Positions 34,860-43,981 of a DNA stretch of 64,000 bases are shown one piece after another. The notes beneath the pieces were generated by a model. The model saw nothing but the letters and a program-made list of their open reading frames with translations, was not told where the DNA came from and ran no database searches. Source of the stretch: Rhodococcus sp. SBT000017 (GTDB lineage Bacteria; Actinomycetota; Actinomycetes; Mycobacteriales; Mycobacteriaceae); the NCBI RefSeq assembly GCF_003688915.1, contig NZ_REFU01000001.1, positions 682,001-746,000 of the forward strand. Direction: 5' to 3'. The translations under genes were made by a program, and so were the position numbers. The first letter of the stretch is position 1; each line of letters starts with the position of its first letter.

Positions 34860-36404
34860 ATGAGCTCTCACCCCCTCGCAACCGATTTACTGGCCGCGGA
34901 CGGAGGCACGATCAGCTCCATCGAGACGGCGATCAACAATGCCTTCGATCCGATCTCCGCTGCCGTGTCGAATGTCGTCTTCTTCACCGTGAATATCGGT
35001 GGAGCCGCCGTCCCGCTGATCGTCCTCTGGCTCATCGTCGGTGCCGTCGTCTTCACGGTGGCGTTCAAGTTCATCCAGGTCCGCGGAATCAAACGTGCGT
35101 TGATTCTCGTCAGCGGCAAGGAGGACGAGGCGGACGCGCCCGGTGAAGTCAGCCACTTCAGAGCGCTCACCGCCGCAGTGTCCGGAACCGTCGGGCTCGG
35201 CAACATCGCCGGTGTAGCCGTCGCAGTGACGCTCGGTGGACCGGGTGCCACCCTGTGGATGATCCTCGCCGGCTTGTTGGGCATGGCATCGAAGTTCGTC
35301 GAGTGCACACTCGGCGTGAAGTATCGCGACATCAACGAGGACGGCACCGTCTCCGGTGGGCCCATGAAGTACCTGACCAAGGGTCTCGCAGAGCGGGGAC
35401 TTGCCAAGGTCGGCAAGGTCATGGCCGTCTTCTACGCCATCGTCATCACGTTCTTCGCCATCAGCGGCGGAAACATGTTCCAGGCCAATCAGACGTACGC
35501 GCAGGTCCGTTCGGTCACCGGCGGCGACGACGGCTTCCTCGGCTCCGACGGAGCCAAGGCAGTCTTCGGTATCGTCATCGCGCTGATCATCGGACTGGTC
35601 ATCATCGGCGGCATGAAGTCGATCTCGGCGGTCACTGCCAAGCTGGTGCCGACCATGGCGCTGGTCTACATCGTCGCGTGCGGCGTCGTCATCGCCGTCA
35701 ACTTCCGTTCGGTCCCCACGGCGTTCACCGCGATCTTCGAGGGTGCGTTCTCGCCCGAGGGTGTGGCCGGCGGTGTACTCGGCGTCATGATCATCGGATT
35801 CCAGCGCGCCGCGTTCTCGAACGAGGCCGGACTGGGTTCGGCTGCCATCGCGCACTCGGCCGTCAAGACCAGGCATCCGGTCACCGAGGGCTTCGTGGCC
35901 ATGCTCGAACCCTTCATCGACACGGTCGTCATCTGTACCGCGACGGCACTGACCATCGTGATCGCCAATACCGTCACCTGGCAGGACCAGCGGGCGATCG
36001 TCGCCGAGACGGGCGAGCTTCCCGCCGGAGGTGTCACCCTCACGTCCGACGCTTTCGAGACCGTGCTGCCGTGGTTCCCGTACGTACTGACGGTTGCAGT
36101 CGCGCTGTTCGCACTGTCCACTGCCATCACCTGGGCCTACTACGGGCTGCAGGCGTGGACGTCGCTGTTCGGACGCAGCCGCCTGTCGCGCAGCTTCTTC
36201 AACATCATGTTCTGCGTGTTCACCGTCATCGGAACTGTGCTGTCGCTCGGTTCGGTGCTCGACTTCGCCGACGCGACCCTGTTCCTGCTGGCGCTGGTCA
36301 ACATCACGGGCCTGTACTTGCTGTTGCCTGTGGTCAAGCGCGAGCTCTCCGAGTACCTGGCGATGCGCCGAGGCGAGCCGGACAAGGTCGACGCCGAGGT
36401 GTGA
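34860..36404 (+). CDS. Alanine/glycine:cation symporter family protein (second copy)
   Basis: A 514-residue AGCS transporter with VGLGNIAGVAVAVTLGGPGA, FSNEAGLGSAAIAHSAVKT and about ten hydrophobic segments. Compared with the one at 29-30.5 kb it has a longer N-terminus and differs clearly in sequence, so it is a paralogue, not a recent duplicate. Uptake of alanine or glycine with Na+ is the family role. A long hairpin follows the stop, and an IS element begins 88 bp downstream. Confidence 0.9.
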   Translation: MSSHPLATDLLAADGGTISSIETAINNAFDPISAAVSNVVFFTVNIGGAAVPLIVLWLIVGAVVFTVAFKFIQVRGIKRALILVSGKEDEADAPGEVSHFRALTAAVSGTVGLGNIAGVAVAVTLGGPGATLWMILAGLLGMASKFVECTLGVKYRDINEDGTVSGGPMKYLTKGLAERGLAKVGKVMAVFYAIVITFFAISGGNMFQANQTYAQVRSVTGGDDGFLGSDGAKAVFGIVIALIIGLVIIGGMKSISAVTAKLVPTMALVYIVACGVVIAVNFRSVPTAFTAIFEGAFSPEGVAGGVLGVMIIGFQRAAFSNEAGLGSAAIAHSAVKTRHPVTEGFVAMLEPFIDTVVICTATALTIVIANTVTWQDQRAIVAETGELPAGGVTLTSDAFETVLPWFPYVLTVAVALFALSTAITWAYYGLQAWTSLFGRSRLSRSFFNIMFCVFTVIGTVLSLGSVLDFADATLFLLALVNITGLYLLLPVVKRELSEYLAMRRGEPDKVDAEV

Positions 36405-36415
36405 CGGGTCGAACG

Positions 36416-36462
36416 AACCGAATCGGCGAGACTGGATGGTATCAGTCTCGTCGATTTCGGTT
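36416..36462 (+). terminator. Long imperfect hairpin downstream of the AGCS gene
   Basis: The arm starting AACCGAATCGGCGAGACTG pairs with CAGTCTCGTCGATTTCGGTT (one bulge, one mismatch) around the 8-nt loop GATGGTAT, 12 nt after the stop. There is no long U-run, but stem length and position fit a transcription terminator. Confidence 0.6.
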
Positions 36463-36491
36463 ATCAGGTATATCTCTTTGACTGATGTTCC

Positions 36492-36510
36492 CTAGCCTGG
36501 CGCTTTCATG
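36492..36510 (+). repeat. Left terminal inverted repeat of the IS
   Basis: CTAGCCTGGCGCTTTCATG. It matches the reverse complement of the right end at 15 of 19 positions, with the outer seven bases identical. Confidence 0.75.
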
Positions 36511-36543
36511 GTGATCTGTCTTCGTCCCGTGTCAAAACTGAAG

Positions 36544-36614
36544 AAGGGTGCTCCGACCTGCGATAATTCGACTTGTCTAAGGTTGAATATTCACGTGATC
36601 GAGGAGCACCCTTC
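36544..36614 (+). promoter_or_regulatory. Hairpin masking the transposase ribosome-binding site
   Basis: GAAGGGTGCTCC (36544-36555) and GGAGCACCCTTC (36603-36614) are a perfect 12-bp inverted repeat. The right arm covers most of the GAGGAG Shine-Dalgarno and ends 2 nt before the GTG start at 36617. A transcript entering from outside would fold and hide the start, whereas one begun between the arms would not. This is a known way for insertion sequences to block expression from read-through. Confidence 0.6.
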
Positions 36615-36616
36615 AG

Positions 36617-38011
36617 GTGAGCAAGTCTACGTCGTCGTACCCGACCTTGTCCGTCGATGCCACCGGAACCGGAATCGTGTCGCACGCCGGCGCGGTGACA
36701 CTGCTCCGAACAGCTGAGGTCACAGGCCTGAGCTCCGAACTGTCCGCGGCATTGATGCCGTGGCGGAAACCGTTGGCGCAGTTCGATCCCGGCAAGATCA
36801 TCACCGACCTCGCAGTGTCGTTAGCGCTCGGTGGCGACTGCCTCGCCGACATCGCGACCCTGCGCGAGCACACCGGCGTGTTCGGGGAAGTGCCGTCCGA
36901 TGCGACCGTCTCCAGACTGATCGCCACGTTGGCCGCCGATGCACCCGCAGTGCTGACCGCGATCGACACCGCCCGCGCGACAGCACGCGCATCGGCATGG
37001 AAACATGCCGGCAAGCATGCACCCGATCACGACATCACCGCGGACAATCCGATCGTCATCGACCTCGATGCGACCCTCGTCACCGCACACTCCGACAAAG
37101 AGCTCGCAGCACCGACATACAAGCGAGGGTACGGCTTTCACCCACTACTCGCCTTCGTCGACCACGGACAGTCCGGCACCGGCGAGCCCGTCGCCGCGCT
37201 GCTGCGCGCCGGCAACGCCGGCTCGAACACCGCCGCCGACCACATCGACGTCACCCGCGCCGCGCTCGCGCAACTAACGTTCACCAACGGCAGCCGGCCC
37301 GGCAAGAAAGTGCTGGTCCGCACCGATGGAGCCGGAGCCAGCCACGCGTACCTGTCCTGGCTGCACAAGCAACGGGTTTCCTACTCGATCGGGTTCGGAC
37401 TCACCGACGCCATGGTCACGGCGCTGAGCGAGGTCCCCGATGACGCCTGGTCGGTCGCAGTCGACGCCGAAGAACAGGTCCGCGACGGGGCATGGGTCAT
37501 CGACGCCACCGGCGTCCTCGACCTGTCGACCTGGCCACCGGGGATGCGTGTGGTGATCAGGAAGGAACGCCCGCACCCCGGTGCGCAACTGCGCTTCACC
37601 GACACCGACGGACTGCGGCTCACTGCATTCGCCACGAACACCGTACGAGGCAAAGTTCAAGACCTCGAACTACGGCACCGCCGCCGTGCCCGCTGCGAGG
37701 ACCGGATCCGTATCGCGAAAGATACTGGGCTGAGCAATCTTCCGCTGCACGGGTTCGACCAGAACCGAATCTGGCTTGCCATCGTCGCTCTCGCCCTCGA
37801 ACTCACCGCGTGGACTCAGATGCTCGGTTTCACCGACCACGACGCCCGCAGGTGGGAACCGAAACGGCTACGTCTGCGAATCTTCTCGATCGCCGGCCGC
37901 ATCGCCAACCACGCCCGTCGCACCCACCTGCGACTATCCAAAGATGCGACTTGGTCCGACCTGATCATCACCGCACTGACCCGGTTGGCGGCGCTACCCG
38001 CGCCCGCCTGA
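36617..38011 (+). CDS. IS1380-family transposase
   Basis: A 464-residue DDE transposase. The catalytic core can be read around VIDLDATLVTAHSDKE (first Asp), VRTDGAGASHAYLSWL (second Asp) and the RRRARCEDRIRIAKDTGLSNLP region (Glu), which with GYGFHPLLAFVDHG is characteristic of IS1380 relatives. Length is full, without stops. The GTG start follows GAGGAG inside a hairpin that should keep translation low. Confidence 0.88.
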   Translation: MSKSTSSYPTLSVDATGTGIVSHAGAVTLLRTAEVTGLSSELSAALMPWRKPLAQFDPGKIITDLAVSLALGGDCLADIATLREHTGVFGEVPSDATVSRLIATLAADAPAVLTAIDTARATARASAWKHAGKHAPDHDITADNPIVIDLDATLVTAHSDKELAAPTYKRGYGFHPLLAFVDHGQSGTGEPVAALLRAGNAGSNTAADHIDVTRAALAQLTFTNGSRPGKKVLVRTDGAGASHAYLSWLHKQRVSYSIGFGLTDAMVTALSEVPDDAWSVAVDAEEQVRDGAWVIDATGVLDLSTWPPGMRVVIRKERPHPGAQLRFTDTDGLRLTAFATNTVRGKVQDLELRHRRRARCEDRIRIAKDTGLSNLPLHGFDQNRIWLAIVALALELTAWTQMLGFTDHDARRWEPKRLRLRIFSIAGRIANHARRTHLRLSKDATWSDLIITALTRLAALPAPA

Positions 38012-38163
38012 CCCCAACCCACCGACCGATCGACCCGAAAGACCCGTCTCGGACAGTGGAACCGAGCGCCCAGCCGAACGATATCGGCAGAGTCACCACG
38101 CCCGAAGTCACCATCGAGCTCGAAAACCGCAATCTCGAACCGCTCAGGCCGACACATCGGCCT

Positions 38164-38182
38164 CATGCAAGATCGAGGCTAG
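38164..38182 (-). repeat. Right terminal inverted repeat of the IS
   Basis: Reads CATGCAAGATCGAGGCTAG on the + strand; its complement begins CTAGCCT like the left end. A small GGCC/GGCC stem-loop lies just inside it. Confidence 0.7.
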
Positions 38183-38233
38183 TGCTCGACAGTGGTGGTA
38201 GTCACATACACGCCACAACGAAAGTCGGCCTTC

Positions 38234-39220
38234 GTGGACATTTCAACAATTTCTCTGCCCAACTTCGCGGTCGGTACCGCTGAAACCGGCGGCAAGCCGC
38301 ACGCCGTTCTACTGAAGAGCGGTCGGCTGCTGGATCTCGACTCGGTGGCCGATCGGCTCGGCCTCTCGGCACCGATCACAACCCGTGATCTGTTCGAGGT
38401 CTGGGATCGGGTACTGCCGGTTCTGCGTTCGTTCGACGATGCGGACGGACAATGGACCGACGCCTCCGATGCCACGGTGCATGCGCCCGTCGAACCCCGC
38501 CAGATTCTGCAGGCCGGAGCCAACTACCGCACTCACGTCATCGATCTCGCGGTCAAGCATGCCGACATCGCGGACGGCAGGACCGAGGACGAGGTTCGCG
38601 CCGAGGCCGCGGCCATGATGGACAAGCGTGCGGCGGAAGGCGATCCGTATTTCTTCGTCGGATTGCCCTCGGCGATCACCGGCCCGTACGACGAGGTCGT
38701 CCTGCCTCCCGGTACTTCCAAGAACGACTGGGAGCTCGAACTCGTTGCCGTCGTGGGACGTTCGGGCTACCGCCTGGATCGATCCGAGGCGCTCGACGTG
38801 ATCGCCGGCTATACGATCGCAAACGACCTGACCACCCGTGAGTTGGTGTTCCGGCGCGACATGCCCGAAATCGGCACCGACTGGCTGCGGGCGAAGAACG
38901 CACCGGGCTTTCTGCCACTCGGTCCGTGGATCGTGCCGAAGGACGACGCGGGCGACGTCGCGCAGATGCGGCTGACCCTCGAACTCGACGGCACGACAAT
39001 GCAGAACGAATCCACCCAGGACATGCTCTTCGACGTGGCCGCTCTGGTCTCTGCCGTCTCACAGACGGTACGACTGCTGCCCGGCGACCTCGTTCTGACG
39101 GGCAGTCCGGCGGGCAACGGAATGCACTGGGGTCGGTTGCTGCGCGACGGCGACGTGATGACATCGACCATCACCGGTCTGGGCTACCAGCAGACACCGG
39201 TCGTGGGCAGCGCGTCATGA
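38234..39220 (+). CDS. Fumarylacetoacetate hydrolase-family protein, first gene of the ring-cleavage operon
   Basis: About 328 residues. The FAH fold is clear in the centre: ILQAGANYRTHVIDL, ELELVAVVGRSGYRLD, GYTIANDLTTRELVFR and LTGSPAGNGMHWGR with acidic metal ligands. Such enzymes hydrolyse C-C bonds of dioxo acids or act as decarboxylases/hydratases in ring-cleavage routes. The start is uncertain: GTG 38234 is used, and the frame also has a GTG at 38192, only 10 bp from the IS end. No good ribosome site is seen, so the native 5' end may have been altered by the IS. ATGA overlap with the next gene. Confidence 0.75.
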   Translation: MDISTISLPNFAVGTAETGGKPHAVLLKSGRLLDLDSVADRLGLSAPITTRDLFEVWDRVLPVLRSFDDADGQWTDASDATVHAPVEPRQILQAGANYRTHVIDLAVKHADIADGRTEDEVRAEAAAMMDKRAAEGDPYFFVGLPSAITGPYDEVVLPPGTSKNDWELELVAVVGRSGYRLDRSEALDVIAGYTIANDLTTRELVFRRDMPEIGTDWLRAKNAPGFLPLGPWIVPKDDAGDVAQMRLTLELDGTTMQNESTQDMLFDVAALVSAVSQTVRLLPGDLVLTGSPAGNGMHWGRLLRDGDVMTSTITGLGYQQTPVVGSAS

Positions 39221-40341
39221 CATCGGTGTTGGTCATCGGAGCCGGAATCGCCGGGTCGGCAGTGAGCATCGCACTGGCTCGAGGCGGAGCGTCCGTGGAC
39301 GTCGTCGAGGCCGCGCCACGGTCGAGCGCGAGCGGGTCCGGAATCACTTTGCAGGGCAACGCGTTGCGCGCACTGCGAGAGCTCGGGGTCTGGGACGACG
39401 TTCGGGCCTGCGGCTACGGATTCGACACCATCGGGATCCGCGCCCCCGACGCCCACGGCACTGTCATCGTCGAGATGGACGACGCCCGCACCGGTGGACC
39501 GGATCTTCCTGCCGGAATGGGTATGGAACGACCCGTCCTCGCCGGAATCCTGCACGACGCTGCCGAACGCGCGGGAGCGAAGATTCGATTCGACACTGTC
39601 GCGGATGGATTGGCGCACAGCGAGACCGGTACATCGGTCACGTTCTCGGATGGCACCGAGAGCCACTACGACCTGGTGATCGGCGCGGACGGGGTGCGGT
39701 CGTGGACGCGTCGCACACTCGGGATCGAACTCGAGACCGAGCGCACCGGAATGGGTATCTGGCGTCTGGTCGGACCACGTCCGGCAAGCGTCGTCCGTAC
39801 CGAGCTCTATTACGGCGGAGCAGCTTTCATCGCCGGCTACTGCCCGACCGGTGAGGACTCGCTGTACGCATACATCGTCGAGGCCGCGCAGGACCACACG
39901 CACTCGACGGCAGAGGAACGACTCGCGGTGATGCAGAACCTGGCCTCGCAGTATCACGGGCCCTGGGACGAGATCCGGGAGCAACTGCGCGATTCCACGA
40001 AGATCAACTACACCTGGTTCGAGAGCCACGTCCTCGAAGGACGGTGGCATCGAGGCCGCGTCGTGCTGATCGGCGATGCGGCACATTGCTGCCCACCCAC
40101 CGTCGCTCAGGGCGGGGCACAAGCGCTCGAGGACGCGCTGGTGCTCGCCGAGATGGTGCTCGCCGCCGACACCGTCGACGACGCGGTTCTCGATGCCTTC
40201 GTCGCGCGTCGGCTACCCCGTGCGCAACAGGTGGTGGCGGCCTCACGGCAGATCTGTACCTGGATGCTCGAGTGCGATCCTCACGCCGACGTACCCGCAG
40301 TGATGGGGCAGGTGTCCGCACTCGTCACCGAGGTGCCCTGA
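39217..40341 (+). CDS. FAD-dependent aromatic hydroxylase (flavin monooxygenase)
   Basis: A 374-residue single-component flavin hydroxylase of the p-hydroxybenzoate/salicylate hydroxylase group: VLVIGAGIAGSAVSIALARGG (FAD), YDLVIGADGVRSWTRR (the DG motif) and RVVLIGDAAHCCPPTVAQGG (GD motif). It should add a hydroxyl to an aromatic ring with NAD(P)H and O2, making the substrate for the extradiol enzyme encoded two genes on. ATGA overlap with the FAH gene before it and TGATG with the next. Confidence 0.85.
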   Translation: MTSVLVIGAGIAGSAVSIALARGGASVDVVEAAPRSSASGSGITLQGNALRALRELGVWDDVRACGYGFDTIGIRAPDAHGTVIVEMDDARTGGPDLPAGMGMERPVLAGILHDAAERAGAKIRFDTVADGLAHSETGTSVTFSDGTESHYDLVIGADGVRSWTRRTLGIELETERTGMGIWRLVGPRPASVVRTELYYGGAAFIAGYCPTGEDSLYAYIVEAAQDHTHSTAEERLAVMQNLASQYHGPWDEIREQLRDSTKINYTWFESHVLEGRWHRGRVVLIGDAAHCCPPTVAQGGAQALEDALVLAEMVLAADTVDDAVLDAFVARRLPRAQQVVAASRQICTWMLECDPHADVPAVMGQVSALVTEVP

Positions 40342-41357
40342 TGCGTCCGATCATCGACGTCCACGCACATGCCATCGTGCCCGAGGTCGAGGCCGTGGTT
40401 GCGGGTCACCCTGGCCTGACCGCGCACCGCGCACTCGATGCGCTGCGCAACGGTTCCGAGTCGCAGCAGGTTTCGGGCCGGATGGTGGCGTCGAGAATTC
40501 CGCAGCTCACTTCGATCGATCGTCGGATCGCGGACATGGATGCCGCTGGAATCGACGCGCAGGTGGTGTCTCCCTCGCCCTCGCAGTATCACTACTGGGC
40601 CGATCGCGAACTGGCCGAAGTGGTGACGTCGAGTGCGAATCGCGGAATCGCCGCACTCGTCGCGGAGGAGCCCAGCCGATTGACCGGCCTTGGACTGATT
40701 GCTCTGCAACACCCGGATGCAGCCGTCGATGCGCTCGACGACGCTGTGCTCACCTGCGGGCTCGCCGGTGTGGAAATATCCTCGTTCGCACCGGGTGTGG
40801 AGCTGTCGGACGAACGTCTGGAGCCGTTCTGGAGCCGAGCAGCGCATCTGGGTGCAGTGGTCTTTCTGCACCCTTTCGGATGCTCGCTGGACGAGCGCCT
40901 GGACAGGTACTACCTGTCCAACACCGTAGGACAGCCGGTGGAGAACGCGGTCGCCCTGTCCCATCTGATCTTCTCCGGTGTGCTCGACCGCCACCCGGGC
41001 CTGAAAGTCGTTGCCGCGCACGGCGGCGGGTACCTCCCCACGTACCTGGGGAGATCCGACCATGCATGGCGGGTCCGACCCGAGGCTCGGCGTTGCGCGC
41101 TACCGCCGAGTGACTATCTCGGTCGGATCACGTTCGACAGCCTCGTCCACGGTCCCGGTGCGTTGCGCGCGCTGATCGATGCCGTGGGGCCACAGTCCGT
41201 GGTTCTCGGCTCGGACTATCCGTTCGACATGGGCAACGAAAACCCGGTTGCCGAACTACGCGCGGCCGAACTCTCTGCCGACGTCACCCGATCCATTCTC
41301 AGTGGCAACGCCGAACGTCTCGGATTGTCACCCGCACCAACAGGAGTGAACTCATGA
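40341..41357 (+). CDS. Amidohydrolase-family decarboxylase/hydrolase (ACMSD-like)
   Basis: A 338-residue amidohydrolase-2 protein: IIDVHAHAIVPEVE (HxH metal site), VFLHPFG (His), VVAAHGGGYLPTYLGR (His) and VVLGSDYPFDMG (Asp). The group includes 2-amino-3-carboxymuconate semialdehyde decarboxylase and resorcylate-type decarboxylases, and hydrolases. In this operon a decarboxylase acting before or after ring opening is most likely. One-base overlap (TGATG) with the monooxygenase stop. Confidence 0.82.
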   Translation: MRPIIDVHAHAIVPEVEAVVAGHPGLTAHRALDALRNGSESQQVSGRMVASRIPQLTSIDRRIADMDAAGIDAQVVSPSPSQYHYWADRELAEVVTSSANRGIAALVAEEPSRLTGLGLIALQHPDAAVDALDDAVLTCGLAGVEISSFAPGVELSDERLEPFWSRAAHLGAVVFLHPFGCSLDERLDRYYLSNTVGQPVENAVALSHLIFSGVLDRHPGLKVVAAHGGGYLPTYLGRSDHAWRVRPEARRCALPPSDYLGRITFDSLVHGPGALRALIDAVGPQSVVLGSDYPFDMGNENPVAELRAAELSADVTRSILSGNAERLGLSPAPTGVNS

Positions 41358-42292
41358 ACGACTACGCCTTCACACACCTCCGCCATGTCGATCTCGCGGT
41401 ACCGGACTTCGACAAGCAACTCGACTTCTACACCCGCCAGTGGGGACTGACCGCGGTCGGAACCGACGGCGACATCACGTATCTCGCCGCCGAAGGTTCG
41501 CCCGAGCAGTACGTGGTGCGGATCCGCAAGGATTCCGACAAGCGACTCGACCTGGTGTCCTACGGGATGTCGGACGCCGCAGCGGTGGACGCCTTGGCAG
41601 AGCGCCTCGCGGTGGGAGGAGTGCAGTTGGTGAACGAGCCGAACACCCTGCAGACCATGGGCGGCGGGTACGGGTTCCGATTCTTCGACATCGACGGTAG
41701 GACGATCGAGGTGTCGTCCGACGTCGCGGTGCGCCGGCATCGAAAAGTCGAAGAGGGCGAATCCATTCCGGTCAAACTCTCGCACGTCGTTCTGAACTCG
41801 CCCGACCCCGAGAAGACCGTCGAGTTCTACGACAAGTGGTTCGGCTTCAAGCTCTCCGACACTCTGATGCATCCACGGATGGGCAACATGATGTGGTTCC
41901 TGCGCACCAACGCGCAGCACCACAGCATGGCCGTCGCCCGCGGACCGCACGTTTCGCTGCACCACGCGTCCTTCGAGTTGCGTGGGCTCGACGAATACAT
42001 GCGCGGCACCGGCCGGATGTTGAGGGCTGGGGTGGAGAAGATCTGGGGTCCCGGCCGTCACCAGGCCGGAAACAACACCTTCTCCTACTTTCTCGATCCC
42101 AACGGAAACACCATGGAGTACACCACCGAACTCGAGACTCTCGACGAGGACACGTGGCATCCCCATCTGCTCGACTTCTCGCTGCCGGAGGTCTCGGACC
42201 AGTGGGGCACCGCGAATGCGATGAACGAATTCGTAGCCACCAGATCCTTCAACGATCCGGACAAGGGTCTGTTCGTGGCACCGCCGGCATGA
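41354..42292 (+). CDS. VOC-family extradiol-type ring-cleavage dioxygenase
   Basis: A 312-residue two-domain vicinal-oxygen-chelate protein, the size of type I extradiol dioxygenases. Domain 1 begins FTHLRHVDLAVPDFDKQLDFY. Domain 2 begins KLSHVVLNSPDPEKTVEFY, with later LHHASFEL and FLDPNGNTMEYTTELE supplying the expected two His and one Glu ligands. It should open a catecholic ring next to the hydroxyls with O2 and Fe(II). ATGA overlaps on both sides tie it to its neighbours. Confidence 0.82.
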   Translation: MNDYAFTHLRHVDLAVPDFDKQLDFYTRQWGLTAVGTDGDITYLAAEGSPEQYVVRIRKDSDKRLDLVSYGMSDAAAVDALAERLAVGGVQLVNEPNTLQTMGGGYGFRFFDIDGRTIEVSSDVAVRRHRKVEEGESIPVKLSHVVLNSPDPEKTVEFYDKWFGFKLSDTLMHPRMGNMMWFLRTNAQHHSMAVARGPHVSLHHASFELRGLDEYMRGTGRMLRAGVEKIWGPGRHQAGNNTFSYFLDPNGNTMEYTTELETLDEDTWHPHLLDFSLPEVSDQWGTANAMNEFVATRSFNDPDKGLFVAPPA

Positions 42293-43263
42293 TTCTCGCA
42301 ACGTACGTTCACGGCGGCGAGACGACGGCCGGCGTCGTCGACGACGGCATGGTCCACTCGTTGGACTGCACCATGGCCGAGTTGCTCGCGGCAGGCCTGC
42401 CCGCAGCGCTCGAAGCAGGAGCGCGGGCGGTCGAAGCAGTCGGGGTTCCGATATCGGATGTCCGCCTCGTTGCACCGTTGCAGCCGTCCACCATTCGAGA
42501 CTTCGTGACGTTCGAGGAACACGTCGAAGGAGTACGCCGCAGCGTCGACGGTGCGGTAGGTGTGGTCGATGCGTGGTACGAGGCACCTCGGTTCTACTTC
42601 ACCAACCCGTACACGGTGCACGGGACCGGCGACACCGTTCGTCCGCCCGAGGCATGTGTCGATCTCGACTTCGAGTTGGAAGTCGCTGCGGTGGTGGGAA
42701 GATCGGGCTCGAGCGTGTCCGTGGACGATGCCGGTGGGTACATTTTCGGATACACGATCCTCAACGACTGGTCGGCTCGCGACATTCAACGGCGCGAGAT
42801 GCAAGTGAGCCTGGGGCCTGCGAAGGGCAAGGATTTCGCCAACACGCTCGGGCCCTGGATCGTCACGGCCGACGAGTTCGACGCGTTTCGCACCGAGGAC
42901 GGATTCTTCGAGGTCGGCTGCTCGGTGGAGGTCAACGGTGAGGAAATCGGACGCGATTCGCTCGCGAACATGGGGTGGACCTTCGATTCCATGCTGGCCT
43001 ACGCCTCACGTGACTCCTGGGTCCATCCGGGTGACGTGTTGGGCAGTGGAACCGTAGGCAACGGTGGGTGTCTGGCCGAACTGTGGGGTCGAAGGGGAGA
43101 ACAGAGTCCCGAGCCCCTGGCCTTCGGGGATGTGGTGACGATGACGGTCGACGGAATCGGATCGATCACCAACACCGTCGGTCGCCCGCGATCGACGCCG
43201 CGCGTGCCGCCGGCGAGGCGTCCCGATCGTGAGCAGAATCGAGCACGGACGAGTCATGTCTGA
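42289..43263 (+). CDS. Fumarylacetoacetate hydrolase-family protein, second copy in the operon
   Basis: A 324-residue FAH-family protein: STIRDFVTFEEHVEGVRR, YYF-like FYFTNPYTVHG, DLDFELEVAAVVGRSG, GYTILNDWSARDIQRREM and GDVLGSGTVGNGGCLAEL. The two FAH genes of the operon differ strongly and probably catalyse separate steps, such as hydrolysis of the ring-fission product and a later hydratase or decarboxylase step. It overlaps the dioxygenase stop by ATGA and the SDR start by 8 nt. Confidence 0.83.
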   Translation: MILATYVHGGETTAGVVDDGMVHSLDCTMAELLAAGLPAALEAGARAVEAVGVPISDVRLVAPLQPSTIRDFVTFEEHVEGVRRSVDGAVGVVDAWYEAPRFYFTNPYTVHGTGDTVRPPEACVDLDFELEVAAVVGRSGSSVSVDDAGGYIFGYTILNDWSARDIQRREMQVSLGPAKGKDFANTLGPWIVTADEFDAFRTEDGFFEVGCSVEVNGEEIGRDSLANMGWTFDSMLAYASRDSWVHPGDVLGSGTVGNGGCLAELWGRRGEQSPEPLAFGDVVTMTVDGIGSITNTVGRPRSTPRVPPARRPDREQNRARTSHV

Positions 43264-43981
43264 TCTGACGGGTCGGGTCGTCGTGGTCACCGGTGCCGAT
43301 GGAGGCATCGGACGTGCGGTGGCCGCGTGCGCGCGGGACCACGGCGCAACGGTCGTCGGGGTGGACCACGTGAGCGGATTCGATGTGACGAGCGAGCAGA
43401 ACTGGGCCGCACTGATGGACTCGATCGACGGCCCCGTACACGGGCTGGTGAACTGCGCGGGCATCACGTGGCGATCCCGCCTCTCCGACGTGCGGCCCGA
43501 CGACATGGCGAGGATCTACTCGGTGAACGTGATCGGCACCCTGCTGGCTGTCCAGGCCGTCGGTGCTCGAATGCCCTCGGGCAGTTCGATCGTGAACCTG
43601 GGATCGCTTGCGGCACTGACCGCGCACTACCCGGTGGCCTACACCGCCGCCAAATGGGCGTTGCGCGGATTGACCAAGGCTGCTGCCCTCGAATGGGGAT
43701 CACGGGGTGTGCGAGTGAACATCGTGCATCCGGGATTCATCGATACCGCGATGACCCGCTCGGCTCCCGGGGTCTTTCGCGAGTCATCGATTGCGGAGAC
43801 TCCGCTGGGTCGAGCAGGCGACGCCGAGGAAGTCGCGCGAGTCGCGGTGTTCCTGCTCGGAGACGACTCGTCGTTCGTCACGGGTGCAGAAATCCCCGTC
43901 GACGGCGGAGCGAGTTCGCACGGCGGCGTCAAATCCATCGCGGACGCGCTCCGCGCCGACAATCGAAAGGAATCCACATGA
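43256..43981 (+). CDS. Short-chain dehydrogenase/reductase
   Basis: A 241-residue SDR: VVVTGADGGIGRAVA (cofactor loop), LVNCAGITW, NLGSLAALTAHYPVAYTAAKWAL (Ser, Tyr and Lys of the active site) and a C-terminal VTGAEIPVDGGAS. It should oxidise or reduce an alcohol/ketone intermediate with NAD(P). ATG 43256 overlaps the FAH stop; a GTG at 43229 is an alternative. ATGA overlap with the next gene. Confidence 0.85.
   Translation: MSDLTGRVVVVTGADGGIGRAVAACARDHGATVVGVDHVSGFDVTSEQNWAALMDSIDGPVHGLVNCAGITWRSRLSDVRPDDMARIYSVNVIGTLLAVQAVGARMPSGSSIVNLGSLAALTAHYPVAYTAAKWALRGLTKAAALEWGSRGVRVNIVHPGFIDTAMTRSAPGVFRESSIAETPLGRAGDAEEVARVAVFLLGDDSSFVTGAEIPVDGGASSHGGVKSIADALRADNRKEST

Larger units (their letters stand above)
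36492..38182 (+). mobile_element. IS1380-family insertion sequence
   Basis: The element of about 1.69 kb is bounded by imperfect terminal inverted repeats (15 of 19 positions match) and carries one transposase gene. The bases next to the ends (GTTCC left, TGCTC right) show no duplication of the target. It sits between an AGCS transporter gene and the first gene of a catabolic operon, 52 bp before the latter's start. Confidence 0.8.

Noticed and set aside
29075..36404. Recent duplication of the two AGCS symporter genes
   Set aside because: The two proteins share only family motifs; lengths and most sequence differ, so they are old paralogues.
38192..38233. GTG 38192 as true start of the first FAH gene
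   Set aside because: It lies almost at the IS end and adds a peptide unlike FAH proteins; kept only as an alternative.
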